Part shown: positions 53,111 through 61,232 of the stretch, in pieces | Layout: each line of letters begins with the position of its first letter | Numbering within the stretch: position 1 is the stretch's first letter | Source: Smithellaceae bacterium | GTDB lineage: Bacteria > Desulfobacterota > Syntrophia > Syntrophales > Smithellaceae | Assembly (NCBI GenBank): GCA_028693285.1 | Contig: JAQUVQ010000002.1 | Location: 41,626 to 105,625 of the forward strand | Direction of reading: 5' to 3' | Length of the DNA stretch: 64,000 nt | The notes under the pieces: model-generated | What the model saw: only the letters and a program-made list of their open reading frames with translations | The model's database searches: none | Told to the model about the DNA's origin: nothing | Program-made: the position numbers and the translations under genes

Positions 53111-53617
53111 ATGAATATTTTCAAGAGGATTTTGCCGGTTGTCTTGTTGCTGGTTATGACGGTTTCCGGAGCGGACGCCATGGCGCAGGAAACGTCAAAA
53201 AACTTGTCCGTCGGCAAGAAAGCGTCCGGAAAGACGTCTTTTCTGGAGACGCAAAAGGCTGTGCGGGAAACGCTCGACGGCATGGTTGAGGCCTACACCG
53301 GGAAGAATGCCAGGCAATTCATGTCTTTTGTCGCCGAGAATTATATGGGGGATGATTCGCTTCTGGAGAGGCGCATCAGAAGGGATTTCAGCAAATTTCT
53401 CGATATGGACATCCGCTACACATTGAACAACGTGACAACCGATTCCCGCAACGAGAACATATCCGTCGCGGTTAGCTTCACGAGAAGTTACACGGACGTC
53501 AAAACCACAAAGCGGATCAATAAAAACGGTTCGGCTGCGTTTATTTTCCGGATGGTGGACGGCAGGCCCAGGCTGTTCAACATGAAAAGACCCTACATGT
53601 TCGGCGTTGGGAAATAG
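53111..53617 (+). CDS. Small exported NTF2-like protein (168 aa)
   Basis: AAGGAG precedes ATG 53111; the track's longer start overlaps the previous gene. Signal peptide ILPVVLLLVMTVSGADAMA. The mature protein is essentially one NTF2-like domain (~38-168: MVEAYTGKNARQFMSFVAEN, DIRYTLNNVTTDS) very like the one inside the 489 aa protein, both ending in MK(R/N)P..FG. Last gene of the plus-strand run. Its stop is only 4 bp from the stop of the convergent CsgG-like gene, so no separate terminator fits between them. Confidence 0.72.
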   Translation: MNIFKRILPVVLLLVMTVSGADAMAQETSKNLSVGKKASGKTSFLETQKAVRETLDGMVEAYTGKNARQFMSFVAENYMGDDSLLERRIRRDFSKFLDMDIRYTLNNVTTDSRNENISVAVSFTRSYTDVKTTKRINKNGSAAFIFRMVDGRPRLFNMKRPYMFGVGK

Positions 53618-53621
53618 TCCG

Positions 53622-54692
53622 TTATTTGACGCCCAGCGCTTCTTGGAGTTTGCCGCGGTTCTTGATGGCTTCGCCGACGCGGGAAAGCGCAAGGGTGATG
53701 TCGTCGTCCGGTTTCCCCAGCGCCCTGTCGGATTGCCGGTAAAGAGTCAGCGCGGTATCCAGATCCCCGCGGCTTTCCGCGCAGACGCCCAGGTTATACA
53801 AAAGCGCGTAAGAGCCTGGGGTAAGGTTTCGCGCCTGTCCCCAGAGTTCGCAGGCGCTGTCCATGCGGCCCTTATCCGCGTATTCCAAGCCGCGCTTGAG
53901 AAGGTCTTTTGCCTCATTTGATTCGATGCCGTCCGTGGAATCGATCAGGCGGATTTCCCGGGTGACATAGAAAGGAGCAATATCGCGCCGGAACTGATTT
54001 TTGACGGAGGCTTTGGCCTGTTCCAAAAGGACGGATTCGCTTTGAACCGGCCGCGTGTCTTCGCAGCCGTTGGAAGCGGTCACGGCGGACAGATTGCGGG
54101 AGTATACGATTCTGCCGGTGGCCACATCGACCAGCTTCGGCGAAACGGCGAAGTTGGCGACGCGTTTCATGCAGCGGACGTTGTAGTTGCGCCATTGAAG
54201 GCAGGCGCCCTGATAGATTCGCCCCTTTTCATCCCTTCGTTTCTCATAATGGACGCAGGTTGACCGTTTTTCGTAGTAGAAGCTGTCGTCATGATTGTTC
54301 TGCGTGACGACGCCCGTGTAGATTCCCTGGGCGCCGATCATTTTGCCCAGCTTTACGGCTGTTTTCGGATCCACCAGGCCGCTGTGTGAAAATTTCATTT
54401 CGCTGACGATTTTGTCGACGGAGGCGCGGTCCACCAGCGTGAAATACGGTTTATCGTCGATGCCGATTCCCGCGAGCACGCCTTCGATTTCCGCGGCGAA
54501 TTCCGGTCCGCCGGGGCCGGTGAAGGGCAAAACGGCGACAGCTTTGGTCAGCGATGCTTCATGATACTGCGCGGGCTGCAGCATGTTGACGCGAATTTTC
54601 GTGGCGCAGCCGCACAGCATCAGGAGGGTGACCAGCAAAATTGCCGAAACCAGAACAGGATAATTACCGTACCTTCCGCGCGAATTGAACAT
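53622..54692 (-). CDS. CsgG-like lipoprotein with C-terminal TPR repeats
   Basis: 356 aa. The lipobox LCGC gives a lipidated Cys29. Residues ~35-240 match the CsgG/TolB-like pattern (AVLPFTGPGGPEFAAEIEG, FTLVDRASVDKIVSEM, GKMIGAQGIYTGVV). Two TPR-like repeats follow (~255-340, ALLYNLGVCAESRGDLDTAL). CsgG forms the curli export pore in other bacteria, but many CsgG-like lipoproteins without the pore helices act as accessory factors, and I cannot confirm pore segments here. Ribosome site AGGAGG. It forms an operon with the FlgT-like gene 12 nt upstream and is convergent with the envelope operon. Confidence 0.8.
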   Translation of the reverse strand: MFNSRGRYGNYPVLVSAILLVTLLMLCGCATKIRVNMLQPAQYHEASLTKAVAVLPFTGPGGPEFAAEIEGVLAGIGIDDKPYFTLVDRASVDKIVSEMKFSHSGLVDPKTAVKLGKMIGAQGIYTGVVTQNNHDDSFYYEKRSTCVHYEKRRDEKGRIYQGACLQWRNYNVRCMKRVANFAVSPKLVDVATGRIVYSRNLSAVTASNGCEDTRPVQSESVLLEQAKASVKNQFRRDIAPFYVTREIRLIDSTDGIESNEAKDLLKRGLEYADKGRMDSACELWGQARNLTPGSYALLYNLGVCAESRGDLDTALTLYRQSDRALGKPDDDITLALSRVGEAIKNRGKLQEALGVK

Positions 54693-54704
54693 CGCCGCCT
54701 CCTT

Positions 54705-55838
54705 TTATTGCTTCAAATACTCCAGCGTCAGGGAGTAGGGCGAGAAATTGACGATTTTAAAGCTTCCCTTCTGCTGGATGCTGTTGGCCAGATACAGGGT
54801 GTTTTCCGGATAGCTGACCACAAACGACCCCATTTCCTTTTCTTCCACCCCCGCGACCCAGACGATGTTCTGAAGGATGCCCTTGACTTTCAGGACCGCG
54901 TCCAGATCCTCCACGCCCGCCACCTGCACGGCAATCTTTTTGGTGTTGCCCTGAATGTATTGCCCGACCTTGTCTAGCAGGGAGGGGGTCAGGGTTTCCG
55001 CCAGTTCCTGCATGGCCTGGGCCGCCGCGTCCTCGACGCTGTTGGCGAGCCCCCTGGCCTGTTCCACGCCCGTGGAAAGAATTTCCATGTTGCCGGTGTT
55101 GTTGTTTTTGGAAAGAATCCGGTAATTGAGACGGACGGTGACGTGGTTGAAGGGCATGGAGAGGCCGTAGCCGATGTCTTCGCCTTTTTTGGTGGAAATG
55201 GTGTAGTCCACCTTCCCGATGATGATCAGATTCGACAGGAACTTGTACGTCAGGCTTCGCATGGACAGGGTTCGGCCGGTGCGAACGGCGCTTTCGACGT
55301 CTCTGGCGTTCACCGCGTGCGTGGGCGCGACGTCCACCACGTTGAAGCCCTGCTCGGTCAGTTTGCCGATGAGCGTTTCGGAAAGAATGTTCTTTTCTTC
55401 AAATTCATCTCCGCGCCGCCCCGGTTTCCGCGCGGGAATGAAAAGCGCGATGGAGTTGTTCAGACCCAGCTGCGAAACGGCGTTCCGGGCCTGGGACGGC
55501 TCGACGCAGGCGTTGATTTTCACGTTCAGAACGTCATCCTTTACGGATTCATCAATCACCTGATAGCTTCTCACCACGCCGCCCGCCTTGGTTTTCATCA
55601 CGTCTTCAACGAGGGTGAAGTTTTGCACGAGGCTGCCGGCCTTTACTTCCGTTCCGGCGACGTCTTCGATGGCCGTCCACTTGGCGCGGGCCACGGCTTC
55701 CATTTTTGCCGAGGGCCGGTCGTTGTTGAGGATCAGCGCTTCGCCGTCCGCGTGAACGCATTTGGACTGGGCCGGCGCGTCAGGGACGGAAAAACAGAGC
55801 AGGCAAAGCACGCAAAAGAGGAAAGGTGATGTTTTCAT
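54705..55838 (-). CDS. FlgT/LPP20-like periplasmic protein
   Basis: 377 aa with signal peptide (FLFCVLCLLCFSVPDAPAQ). The N-terminal ~95 aa have the FlgT-N/LPP20 pattern of an Ala-rich helix with preceding strand (ADGEALILNNDRPSAKMEAV). The middle resembles FlgT's second, TolB-like part (NILSETLIGKLTEQGFNVVD), and the third part is beta-rich. FlgT helps assemble the flagellar H ring in Vibrio, but no flagellar genes are nearby, so a general envelope role is likelier. AGAGGT precedes ATG 55838. Co-transcribed with the CsgG-like lipoprotein. Confidence 0.75.
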   Translation of the reverse strand: MKTSPFLFCVLCLLCFSVPDAPAQSKCVHADGEALILNNDRPSAKMEAVARAKWTAIEDVAGTEVKAGSLVQNFTLVEDVMKTKAGGVVRSYQVIDESVKDDVLNVKINACVEPSQARNAVSQLGLNNSIALFIPARKPGRRGDEFEEKNILSETLIGKLTEQGFNVVDVAPTHAVNARDVESAVRTGRTLSMRSLTYKFLSNLIIIGKVDYTISTKKGEDIGYGLSMPFNHVTVRLNYRILSKNNNTGNMEILSTGVEQARGLANSVEDAAAQAMQELAETLTPSLLDKVGQYIQGNTKKIAVQVAGVEDLDAVLKVKGILQNIVWVAGVEEKEMGSFVVSYPENTLYLANSIQQKGSFKIVNFSPYSLTLEYLKQ

Positions 55839-55907
55839 GACGCACCTCTGGAAAATAATTTATAGGTTCGGCAAAACGGCGCCGCGAAAATCTTTGAATC
55901 GCGCACA

Positions 55908-55936
55908 AAACTAGCATAAAGAGGACTGCTTTTCAA
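55908..55936 (-). promoter_or_regulatory. Candidate promoter of the FlgT-like/CsgG-like operon
   Basis: Minus strand TTGAAA (55936-55931), 17-bp spacer, TAGTTT (55913-55908), just downstream of the mnmE stop. The leader would be about 60 nt. Confidence 0.5.
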
Positions 55937-55937
55937 T

Positions 55938-57320
55938 TTATTTGCCGATGCAGAAACCGGAGAAAATCCGGGAAAGAACATCCTCCGATATTTTTTTGCC
56001 GGTGATTTCATCCAGCGCGTTCAGGGCCTCGGAAAGCTCAAAGGCGGCAAATTCCGAAGACTGGCCCGTTGCGAGGCAGTTTTGGGCCGCCTTGAGGCAG
56101 GCAAGGGCCTTTTCCAGCGCCAGTTTGTGGCGCAGCCGGGAAATCATGCCGCCTTCCGCGGGGGCATCCGTGCCGCCGGCCAAATCGCTCAGGGCTTTTT
56201 TCAGATCCTCCACGCCGTCGCCGAATTTTGCCGAAAGATCGAGCAGGCGCCTGCCGTGAAGCGGGTGACCGGGAAGCCGGTTGTCCCAGGCGGGCGCGAG
56301 GTCGCGCTTGTTGACAACCGTCAGGATTTGGCAGTCGCGTTTTTTGCTTTGCTCCAGGATCCGGTAATCTTCGTCCGTCAGCGGTTGGCTGCCGTCAAAG
56401 AGCAGCAGGAGAATATCGGCCTGCTCCATCTGCTGCCGAACCAGGCTTATGCCTTCTTTTTCAATGTCGTCTCTGGGCGGACGGATGCCGGCGGTGTCGG
56501 TCAGGTGGATGCTGATGCCGTCCAGAGTGATCGTTTCCGTAATCAGGTCCCGCGTGGTGCCGGGAATGTCCGTGACGATGGCTTTTTTTTTGCCGGCCAG
56601 CCGGTTGAGCAGGCTGGACTTGCCCGTGTTGGGCTTGCCGACGATGACCACGCGGATGCCCTGCGTGATGAGCCGGGCCTGTCGGTAGGTGGACAGGAGC
56701 AGCTCCACGCCGGCGGCGGCCTGGAGAATTTGCCCGGGGACGGCGGGGATTTCTTTGTCGGAAACATCCTCGGTAAAATCGATTGCGGCTTCCAGATTGG
56801 CGAGACCGTCGATCAAGAGTGAGCGCAGTTCGTCAATTGAGTTCCCCAGCGATCCTTTTAGCTGCGACAGCTCAAGCTGCAGCGCCTTTGCCGACTGCGC
56901 GCAAATCATGGCCGCCAGCGCTTCCGCCTGCGACAAATCCATTCGGCCGTTCAGATAGGCGCGTTCGGAAAATTCACCGGGGCGGGCCGGGCGGCAGCCC
57001 AGCGCCAGAAACTGTTCCATAATGTTTTGCAGAATCAAAGGGTTTCCGTGGCAGGAAATTTCCAGAACGTCTTCGCCGGTGAAAGAACGCGGTTTTCGCA
57101 TCAGCGTGGCCAGCACTTCGTCCAGAACCGTTTTGCCGTCAGCCGCGATGATGTCTCCGTGATAGCAATGGTGGCTTTGCCAGGTGCAGTTGGAATGGGC
57201 GGGACGGAAAAGCCGCTGCGCCAGTTCAGGGGCCAGAGGGCCGCTGACCCGGATGAGGCCCACGCCTGCCGTGCCCGAAGGCGTGGCAATGGCTGCGATC
57301 GTTTCTGTCTTTGTCACCAT
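55938..57320 (-). CDS. mnmE: tRNA modification GTPase MnmE
   Basis: 460 aa, the usual length. With MnmG it installs the 5-carboxymethylaminomethyl group at U34 of certain tRNAs. The N-terminal folate-binding domain starts ETIAAIATPSGTAGVGLIRV. The G domain has GKPNTGKSSLLN (G1), DIPGTTRD (G2), DTAG (G3) and NKRD (G4). The C-terminus is FCIGK with the required Cys. The start ATG 57320 lies inside a heptamer repeat that fills the space to jag and supplies its GGTGG-type ribosome site. Position in the rpmH-to-mnmE cluster is canonical. Confidence 0.97.
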   Translation of the reverse strand: MVTKTETIAAIATPSGTAGVGLIRVSGPLAPELAQRLFRPAHSNCTWQSHHCYHGDIIAADGKTVLDEVLATLMRKPRSFTGEDVLEISCHGNPLILQNIMEQFLALGCRPARPGEFSERAYLNGRMDLSQAEALAAMICAQSAKALQLELSQLKGSLGNSIDELRSLLIDGLANLEAAIDFTEDVSDKEIPAVPGQILQAAAGVELLLSTYRQARLITQGIRVVIVGKPNTGKSSLLNRLAGKKKAIVTDIPGTTRDLITETITLDGISIHLTDTAGIRPPRDDIEKEGISLVRQQMEQADILLLLFDGSQPLTDEDYRILEQSKKRDCQILTVVNKRDLAPAWDNRLPGHPLHGRRLLDLSAKFGDGVEDLKKALSDLAGGTDAPAEGGMISRLRHKLALEKALACLKAAQNCLATGQSSEFAAFELSEALNALDEITGKKISEDVLSRIFSGFCIGK

Positions 57321-57351
57321 TCACTATTCACCATCCACCATCCACCATTCA
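57317..57351. repeat. Five heptamer units filling the jag-mnmE gap
   Basis: ccattca, ctattca, ccatcca, ccatcca, ccattca in perfect 7-bp register, from the mnmE start codon to the jag stop. Same unit family as 1022-1041. Confidence 0.8.
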
Positions 57352-58344
57352 TTAAAAGCTATCGCCGGCCGGCTCTTTCCGGCTTCTGTTTTTACCCGGG
57401 CGGAGGCTGTTTCCTTTTTTGGCCGGCAGAACGATGACCTTCCGGTACTCGCCTTCGCCGCGGCTTTTGGTGATGAGCTCTTCGTCTTCCTGCAGCGCCA
57501 GATGAATGATCCGCCGGTCGTGAGCGTTCATGTGCGACAGCGAGAGAGGCTTCTGGGTTTTTTTCACCTTCTCCCGAATCCGCTCGGCCATCGCCAGCAG
57601 GGATTCCTCTCTTCTTTTGCGGTACTCTTCGGAATCGACCACGATCATTTTGCGCTGTGCTTCCGATTTATGGACGGACTTGTTCAGGAGGTACTGCAGC
57701 GCGTCCAGATTCTGCCCCCGGCGGCCGATCAGAAGCCCTCCGTCATCCCCCTCGATGCTGAGGATGATCGTTTCATCCGTTTCGGCGGCGGTCACCTGGC
57801 ATTCAAACGTCATTCTGCCGAGGATTCCGGCCAGGAGGTCTCTGGCCTTAAGCGCCGCCGGCGTTGTGGCGGGAACCGCTTCAACCCGCGGCACGGCGGG
57901 CGGGGGGGATTGTTCGGGCGCCGCGGGCGGCTGGGCCGGTTTCACCCGGGCCGGACGGGGAGCGGATGCCCTGGACTCCGCGGGTGCGGACCTCGCGGCC
58001 CGGCGCTCCGGTTGGGCTTCGTGCCGTTTTTCCTGCCGGTGTTCTTGCCTCGATTCCGGTTTTCTTTCCGCAGGGCGGTCGGTTTTTTCTTCCGGTTTGC
58101 CGTCGGATTTTGCTTGGGGCCGTTCCTTCTGCCGGGCGGAGTCCTCCGTGGAGAAGTCCATATCGAAGGAAAAGATCGAGGCGCGGATTTTGGCCTTCTT
58201 CGCGCCGATTCCCAGAAAGCCGTTGGACCCTTCGGAAATGATTTCGATGTTCAGTTTTTCGCGCCCGACGCCGAATTCCCGGCAGGCCCGTTCGATGGCT
58301 GCGTCAATGTTTTTTTCTTCTATGTCCAGTATCTTTGCGCTCAT
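57352..58344 (-). CDS. jag: Jag/KhpB (EloR-type) RNA-binding protein
   Basis: 330 aa. The Jag-N domain (~1-55) contains EGSNGFLGIGAKKAKI. A long charged Lys/Glu/Arg/Pro/Ala-rich linker (~65-170) is followed by a KH domain (~175-250, GGLLIGRRGQNLDALQYL) and an R3H domain (~250-315, with NAHDRRIIHLAL). It binds RNA together with KhpA in other bacteria and influences cell elongation and envelope genes. GGAG precedes ATG 58344; yidC is 17 nt upstream. The linker is longer than in Gram-positive homologs. Standard member of this cluster. Confidence 0.95.
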   Translation of the reverse strand: MSAKILDIEEKNIDAAIERACREFGVGREKLNIEIISEGSNGFLGIGAKKAKIRASIFSFDMDFSTEDSARQKERPQAKSDGKPEEKTDRPAERKPESRQEHRQEKRHEAQPERRAARSAPAESRASAPRPARVKPAQPPAAPEQSPPPAVPRVEAVPATTPAALKARDLLAGILGRMTFECQVTAAETDETIILSIEGDDGGLLIGRRGQNLDALQYLLNKSVHKSEAQRKMIVVDSEEYRKRREESLLAMAERIREKVKKTQKPLSLSHMNAHDRRIIHLALQEDEELITKSRGEGEYRKVIVLPAKKGNSLRPGKNRSRKEPAGDSF

Positions 58345-58361
58345 TTTGAACTCCGTCGATC

Positions 58362-60053
58362 CTATCCGGTCGCCAGCTTTTTATTGATGTAGTATTGCTG
58401 TCCGATTTGCAAAATATTGTTCCACAGCCAGTAGATCACCAGTCCCGACGGGAAATTCAAAAAGAAGAAGGTAAAGATCACCGGCATGAACAGCATGATT
58501 TTCTGCTGCGTCGGATCGCCCATGGCGGGCGTCATTTTCTGAGTGATGAACTGCGTGGCGCCCATGATGATCGGGGTGATGTAGTAGGGGTCCTTTGCCG
58601 ACAAATCCTGAATCCAGAAGAAGAAGGGCGAATGGCGCAGCTCGATGGAATACATCAGCGCCTTGTACAGTCCGAAGAACACGGGGATCTGGATCAGGAT
58701 GGGCAGGCATCCGGAAAAGGGATTGACCTTGTGCTCCCGGTAAAGCGCCATCGTTTCCTGGCCGATTTTGGTCTGATCGTTTTTGTATTTTTGCTTCAGG
58801 GCCTCGATTTTCGGCTGGAGCTTTTTCATCTCGTTCATGGACTTGTAGCTCATGTTGCCCAGCGGCCAGAATACGATTTTGATGATCGTGGTCAGGATGA
58901 TGATGGCAATGCCGTAGTTGAGGACGAATCCGTAGAGGAAGTTGAGGATGTAAAGGGCCGGGATGGCCAGCCATTTGAACCAACCGAAATCAATGGCGTT
59001 TTCAAGACCGACGCCCAGGTTCTTGAGCAGGTCGTATTGTTTGGGGCCGAGGTACAGAGAGTAGGAAAAAACGCTGTTCTGACCGCCGGGAATGATTTCC
59101 TTGCGGCCCTTCATGCCGACGCCGACCATGTTGGCCGCGTCGCGCGTCAGGACGGCGTTGGTCAGAGACGGGTTTTCCGGAATGAACGACGCGATGAAAT
59201 ACTTGCTTTCAAACGCTCCCCACAACACGTTCGGACCCTGTACGGACTGGCTCTGGAGCTTTTTGACTTCCTCCAGCTCGATGCTGCCGCCGACCGAGAC
59301 GATGGGGCCTTCATGTCCGTAGCTGTCGTCGATCTTCTGAGGATCGACATACTGGTACCAGTTCAACTGCGGAATCTGGGTGATGGGCGCTCCGGTGAGA
59401 TTGTGAACCTTGACGTCCAGGCCCAGGGTGTATCCGGACGGATCAAACGAATAGATCTTTTCGATTTTGACGCCGCCCTGGGATCTGGAAAAAACCAGTT
59501 GCTGTTTCTGCTGAGTGCCGGTCAAATCCATGCGGTTTCCGGCCGCGTCAAAAACTTCGTCCGGTGCGACATCGACGCCGGATTCGGGGAAGGTCACCGC
59601 CAGCGGATAGGGCATGCCTTCGCGAACATCGACCAGTTCAACAAACTCCGGGGTTTTGGGCTTCGGGGAGGCTTTTTGGCCTGTCACCAGTCCTTTGATT
59701 TTCGGCCAGATGTCCTCGGTGCATTCATGGCAGTCCCGATAATAGCCTTTGAGCTTCAGTGATTTCAGGGCCGCGCCGCGTGTGGAGAAAACGGCCGTGT
59801 AATGATCGGTTTCCACGGTGATGTCACGGGGCGGCGTTAGCGGTCCGGCTGCCGCTTTCGGCGCGGGGGCTGCGGGAGCCTTTGTCAGGGCCGCTGCGGG
59901 TGACGGAGCGGCGGCCTTATCCTGCTGAATCTGTCCGGCGGGCGTCTGTGAAGATGCGCCTTTTTGCGGTACCGGCGGCTTGACAAAAAAGATTTGATAA
60001 ACCAAAAGAACGGCCAGCGACAGGACGATGGCCAGAATAGTCCTTTTGTCCAT
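58362..60053 (-). CDS. yidC: Membrane protein insertase YidC
   Basis: 563 aa, Gram-negative type. An N-terminal membrane helix (TILAIVLSLAVLLVYQIFF), an Ala/Pro linker and the large periplasmic beta-sandwich domain (~90-360) precede the five-helix insertase core from ~370 (YGIAIIILTTIIKIVFWPLG, FSGCLPILIQIPVFFGLY). It inserts membrane proteins alone or with SecYEG. I choose ATG 60053, since GGGAGGT lies 6 nt before it; ATG 60059 abuts that site. yidD is 23 nt upstream. The operon order is canonical. Confidence 0.97.
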   Translation of the reverse strand: MDKRTILAIVLSLAVLLVYQIFFVKPPVPQKGASSQTPAGQIQQDKAAAPSPAAALTKAPAAPAPKAAAGPLTPPRDITVETDHYTAVFSTRGAALKSLKLKGYYRDCHECTEDIWPKIKGLVTGQKASPKPKTPEFVELVDVREGMPYPLAVTFPESGVDVAPDEVFDAAGNRMDLTGTQQKQQLVFSRSQGGVKIEKIYSFDPSGYTLGLDVKVHNLTGAPITQIPQLNWYQYVDPQKIDDSYGHEGPIVSVGGSIELEEVKKLQSQSVQGPNVLWGAFESKYFIASFIPENPSLTNAVLTRDAANMVGVGMKGRKEIIPGGQNSVFSYSLYLGPKQYDLLKNLGVGLENAIDFGWFKWLAIPALYILNFLYGFVLNYGIAIIILTTIIKIVFWPLGNMSYKSMNEMKKLQPKIEALKQKYKNDQTKIGQETMALYREHKVNPFSGCLPILIQIPVFFGLYKALMYSIELRHSPFFFWIQDLSAKDPYYITPIIMGATQFITQKMTPAMGDPTQQKIMLFMPVIFTFFFLNFPSGLVIYWLWNNILQIGQQYYINKKLATG

Positions 60054-60076
60054 GAACATACCTCCCAATTTCTTGT

Positions 60077-60304
60077 TTACTGGACGGGATCGTATCCGCC
60101 GGGATGCAGGGGATGGCATCGCAGAATTCTTCTTGCCCCCAGCCAGACGCCTTTGGCCGGGCCGTGCAGCCGGATCGCGTCAATCGCGTATTGCGAACAG
60201 GACGGGGTAAATCGGCAGCAGGACGCAAAAAAGAATGGAGAAATACAGGCTTGGTACAGACGAATGAGAAAGACAAAGAAATTGACCAAGGTTTTCCTGA
60301 ACAT
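60077..60304 (-). CDS. yidD: Membrane protein insertion efficiency factor YidD
   Basis: 75 aa. [20 protein letters not shown] and [14 protein letters not shown] are the family signature, after an amphipathic N-terminal helix ([17 protein letters not shown]). It assists YidC-dependent insertion at the inner membrane. It begins 3 nt after the rnpA stop, so expression is coupled. Confidence 0.96.
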   Translation of the reverse strand: MFRKTLVNFFVFLIRLYQACISPFFFASCCRFTPSCSQYAIDAIRLHGPAKGVWLGARRILRCHPLHPGGYDPVQ

Positions 60305-60307
60305 GCT

Positions 60308-60655
60308 TTATTTGCCGGCTTTCCGCAAGAAGAGTTCGGTCAATTCCCTGGCTGTTTCCTGATAGTTGGAAGGCGGTGTATTTTTTTTGACCATGACGAC
60401 GACGTCATGCCCCGCTGGAAACAATTCCTTGTTGCGGCGGAAGAATTCCCGAAGAAGCCTTTTCATTCGATTGCGAAAAACGGCGTTGCCCGTTTTCTTC
60501 GTGACGGTGATTCCCAGGCGTTTGGCGCCCTTCGGGTTGCCGCAGGTTATGATGGTAAAGAATCGCGAACTTCTTCTGACCCCCTGTTCGTAAATGGTCC
60601 GATAACGGCTCTTGCTGGTTACCCTTTCCGCTCTTCGAAAAGATTGCGCTTTCAT
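60308..60655 (-). CDS. rnpA: Ribonuclease P protein component
   Basis: 115 aa basic protein. Conserved RNR region [17 protein letters not shown] and the N-terminal RRAERV are visible. It binds the RNase P RNA and helps it cleave the 5' leader of pre-tRNAs. Located directly after rpmH as in most bacteria, 44 nt apart. Confidence 0.96.
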   Translation of the reverse strand: MKAQSFRRAERVTSKSRYRTIYEQGVRRSSRFFTIITCGNPKGAKRLGITVTKKTGNAVFRNRMKRLLREFFRRNKELFPAGHDVVVMVKKNTPPSNYQETARELTELFLRKAGK

Positions 60656-60699
60656 TGCGGAAGAAACCCAACATCCCTTCGAGGCGTTCCATATCGGAA

Positions 60700-60837
60700 T
60701 TAAACGGTTAATTTCTTTCTGCCTTTGGCTCTTCTGCGGCTCAGCACCTGCCTGCCGGTTTTGGTCGCCATGCGGACCAGAAATCCATGGGTCCTTTTTC
60801 TCTTGGTATTGGATTTATTCGTCAAAGTCTTTTTCAT
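60700..60837 (-). CDS. rpmH: 50S ribosomal protein L34
   Basis: 45 aa, below the ORF-track cutoff. Translating the minus strand gives [20 protein letters not shown] and ends [10 protein letters not shown], an unmistakable L34. AGGGG lies upstream of the ATG at 60837. First gene of the rpmH-rnpA-yidD-yidC-jag-mnmE cluster. Confidence 0.96.
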   Translation of the reverse strand: MKKTLTNKSNTKRKRTHGFLVRMATKTGRQVLSRRRAKGRKKLTV

Positions 60838-60866
60838 GTTAAACCCCTAAAAGTAATAGGGCATTG

Positions 60867-60895
60867 CCTAAACCACAGTCACCTTCATTTGTCAA
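60867..60895 (-). promoter_or_regulatory. rpmH operon promoter
   Basis: Minus strand TTGACA (60895-60890), 17-bp spacer, TTTAGG (60872-60867), about 30 nt before the L34 start. Confidence 0.6.
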
Positions 60896-61182
60896 GGTCA
60901 AAGTGGTCCTGTTCACGCAGCTTTTCCGCCGGTTGGCCGATTGACGGGGCGCTGGTCCGCATTCGGAAGTCGTTTTTGAGTTTTTCCGCAGATGCCGGTT
61001 CATCTGCGGCGGGTCCAATTCCATCCAATCGGCTTTTTAAAGAAGATTCCATTCGGCATCGGACAGCCAGCAACGCTCGCCCGCCGGATTCGAGATCGAT
61101 GATGACTTTTTTTCTCAAGTGTGCTAGGGAGCCCTCACACAAAATATCGTATTGCGGCAAAAAAAGACAGTCTTCGCGTCCA

Positions 61183-61211
61183 TTGAAATTTCAGGCGCTG
61201 CGGGCTAAAAA
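61183..61211 (+). promoter_or_regulatory. Candidate acyl-CoA dehydrogenase promoter
   Basis: TTGAAA (61183-61188), 17-bp spacer, TAAAAA (61206-61211), followed by AAAGGAG before the ATG at 61233. The short distance leaves a leader of about 15 nt. Confidence 0.5.
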
Positions 61212-61232
61212 TATCAAAAAAGGAGTGTAATC

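Larger units (their letters stand above)
60838..61232. other. 395-bp divergent intergenic region, no dnaA or oriC seen
   Basis: It contains the rpmH promoter (60867-60895, minus) and the acyl-CoA dehydrogenase promoter (61183-61211, plus). A TTG-initiated 91 aa minus-strand ORF overlaps the rpmH promoter and lacks a ribosome site. I find no cluster of DnaA boxes. Confidence 0.6.

Noticed and set aside
61119-61140. gtgtg...cacac hairpin before acyl-CoA dehydrogenase
   Set aside because: Imperfect, with a bulge and no U-tract on either strand; not a credible terminator or known riboswitch.
60885-61160. 91 aa minus-strand ORF upstream of rpmH
   Set aside because: It starts at TTG with no ribosome site and overlaps the rpmH promoter. 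Not excluded, but not supported.
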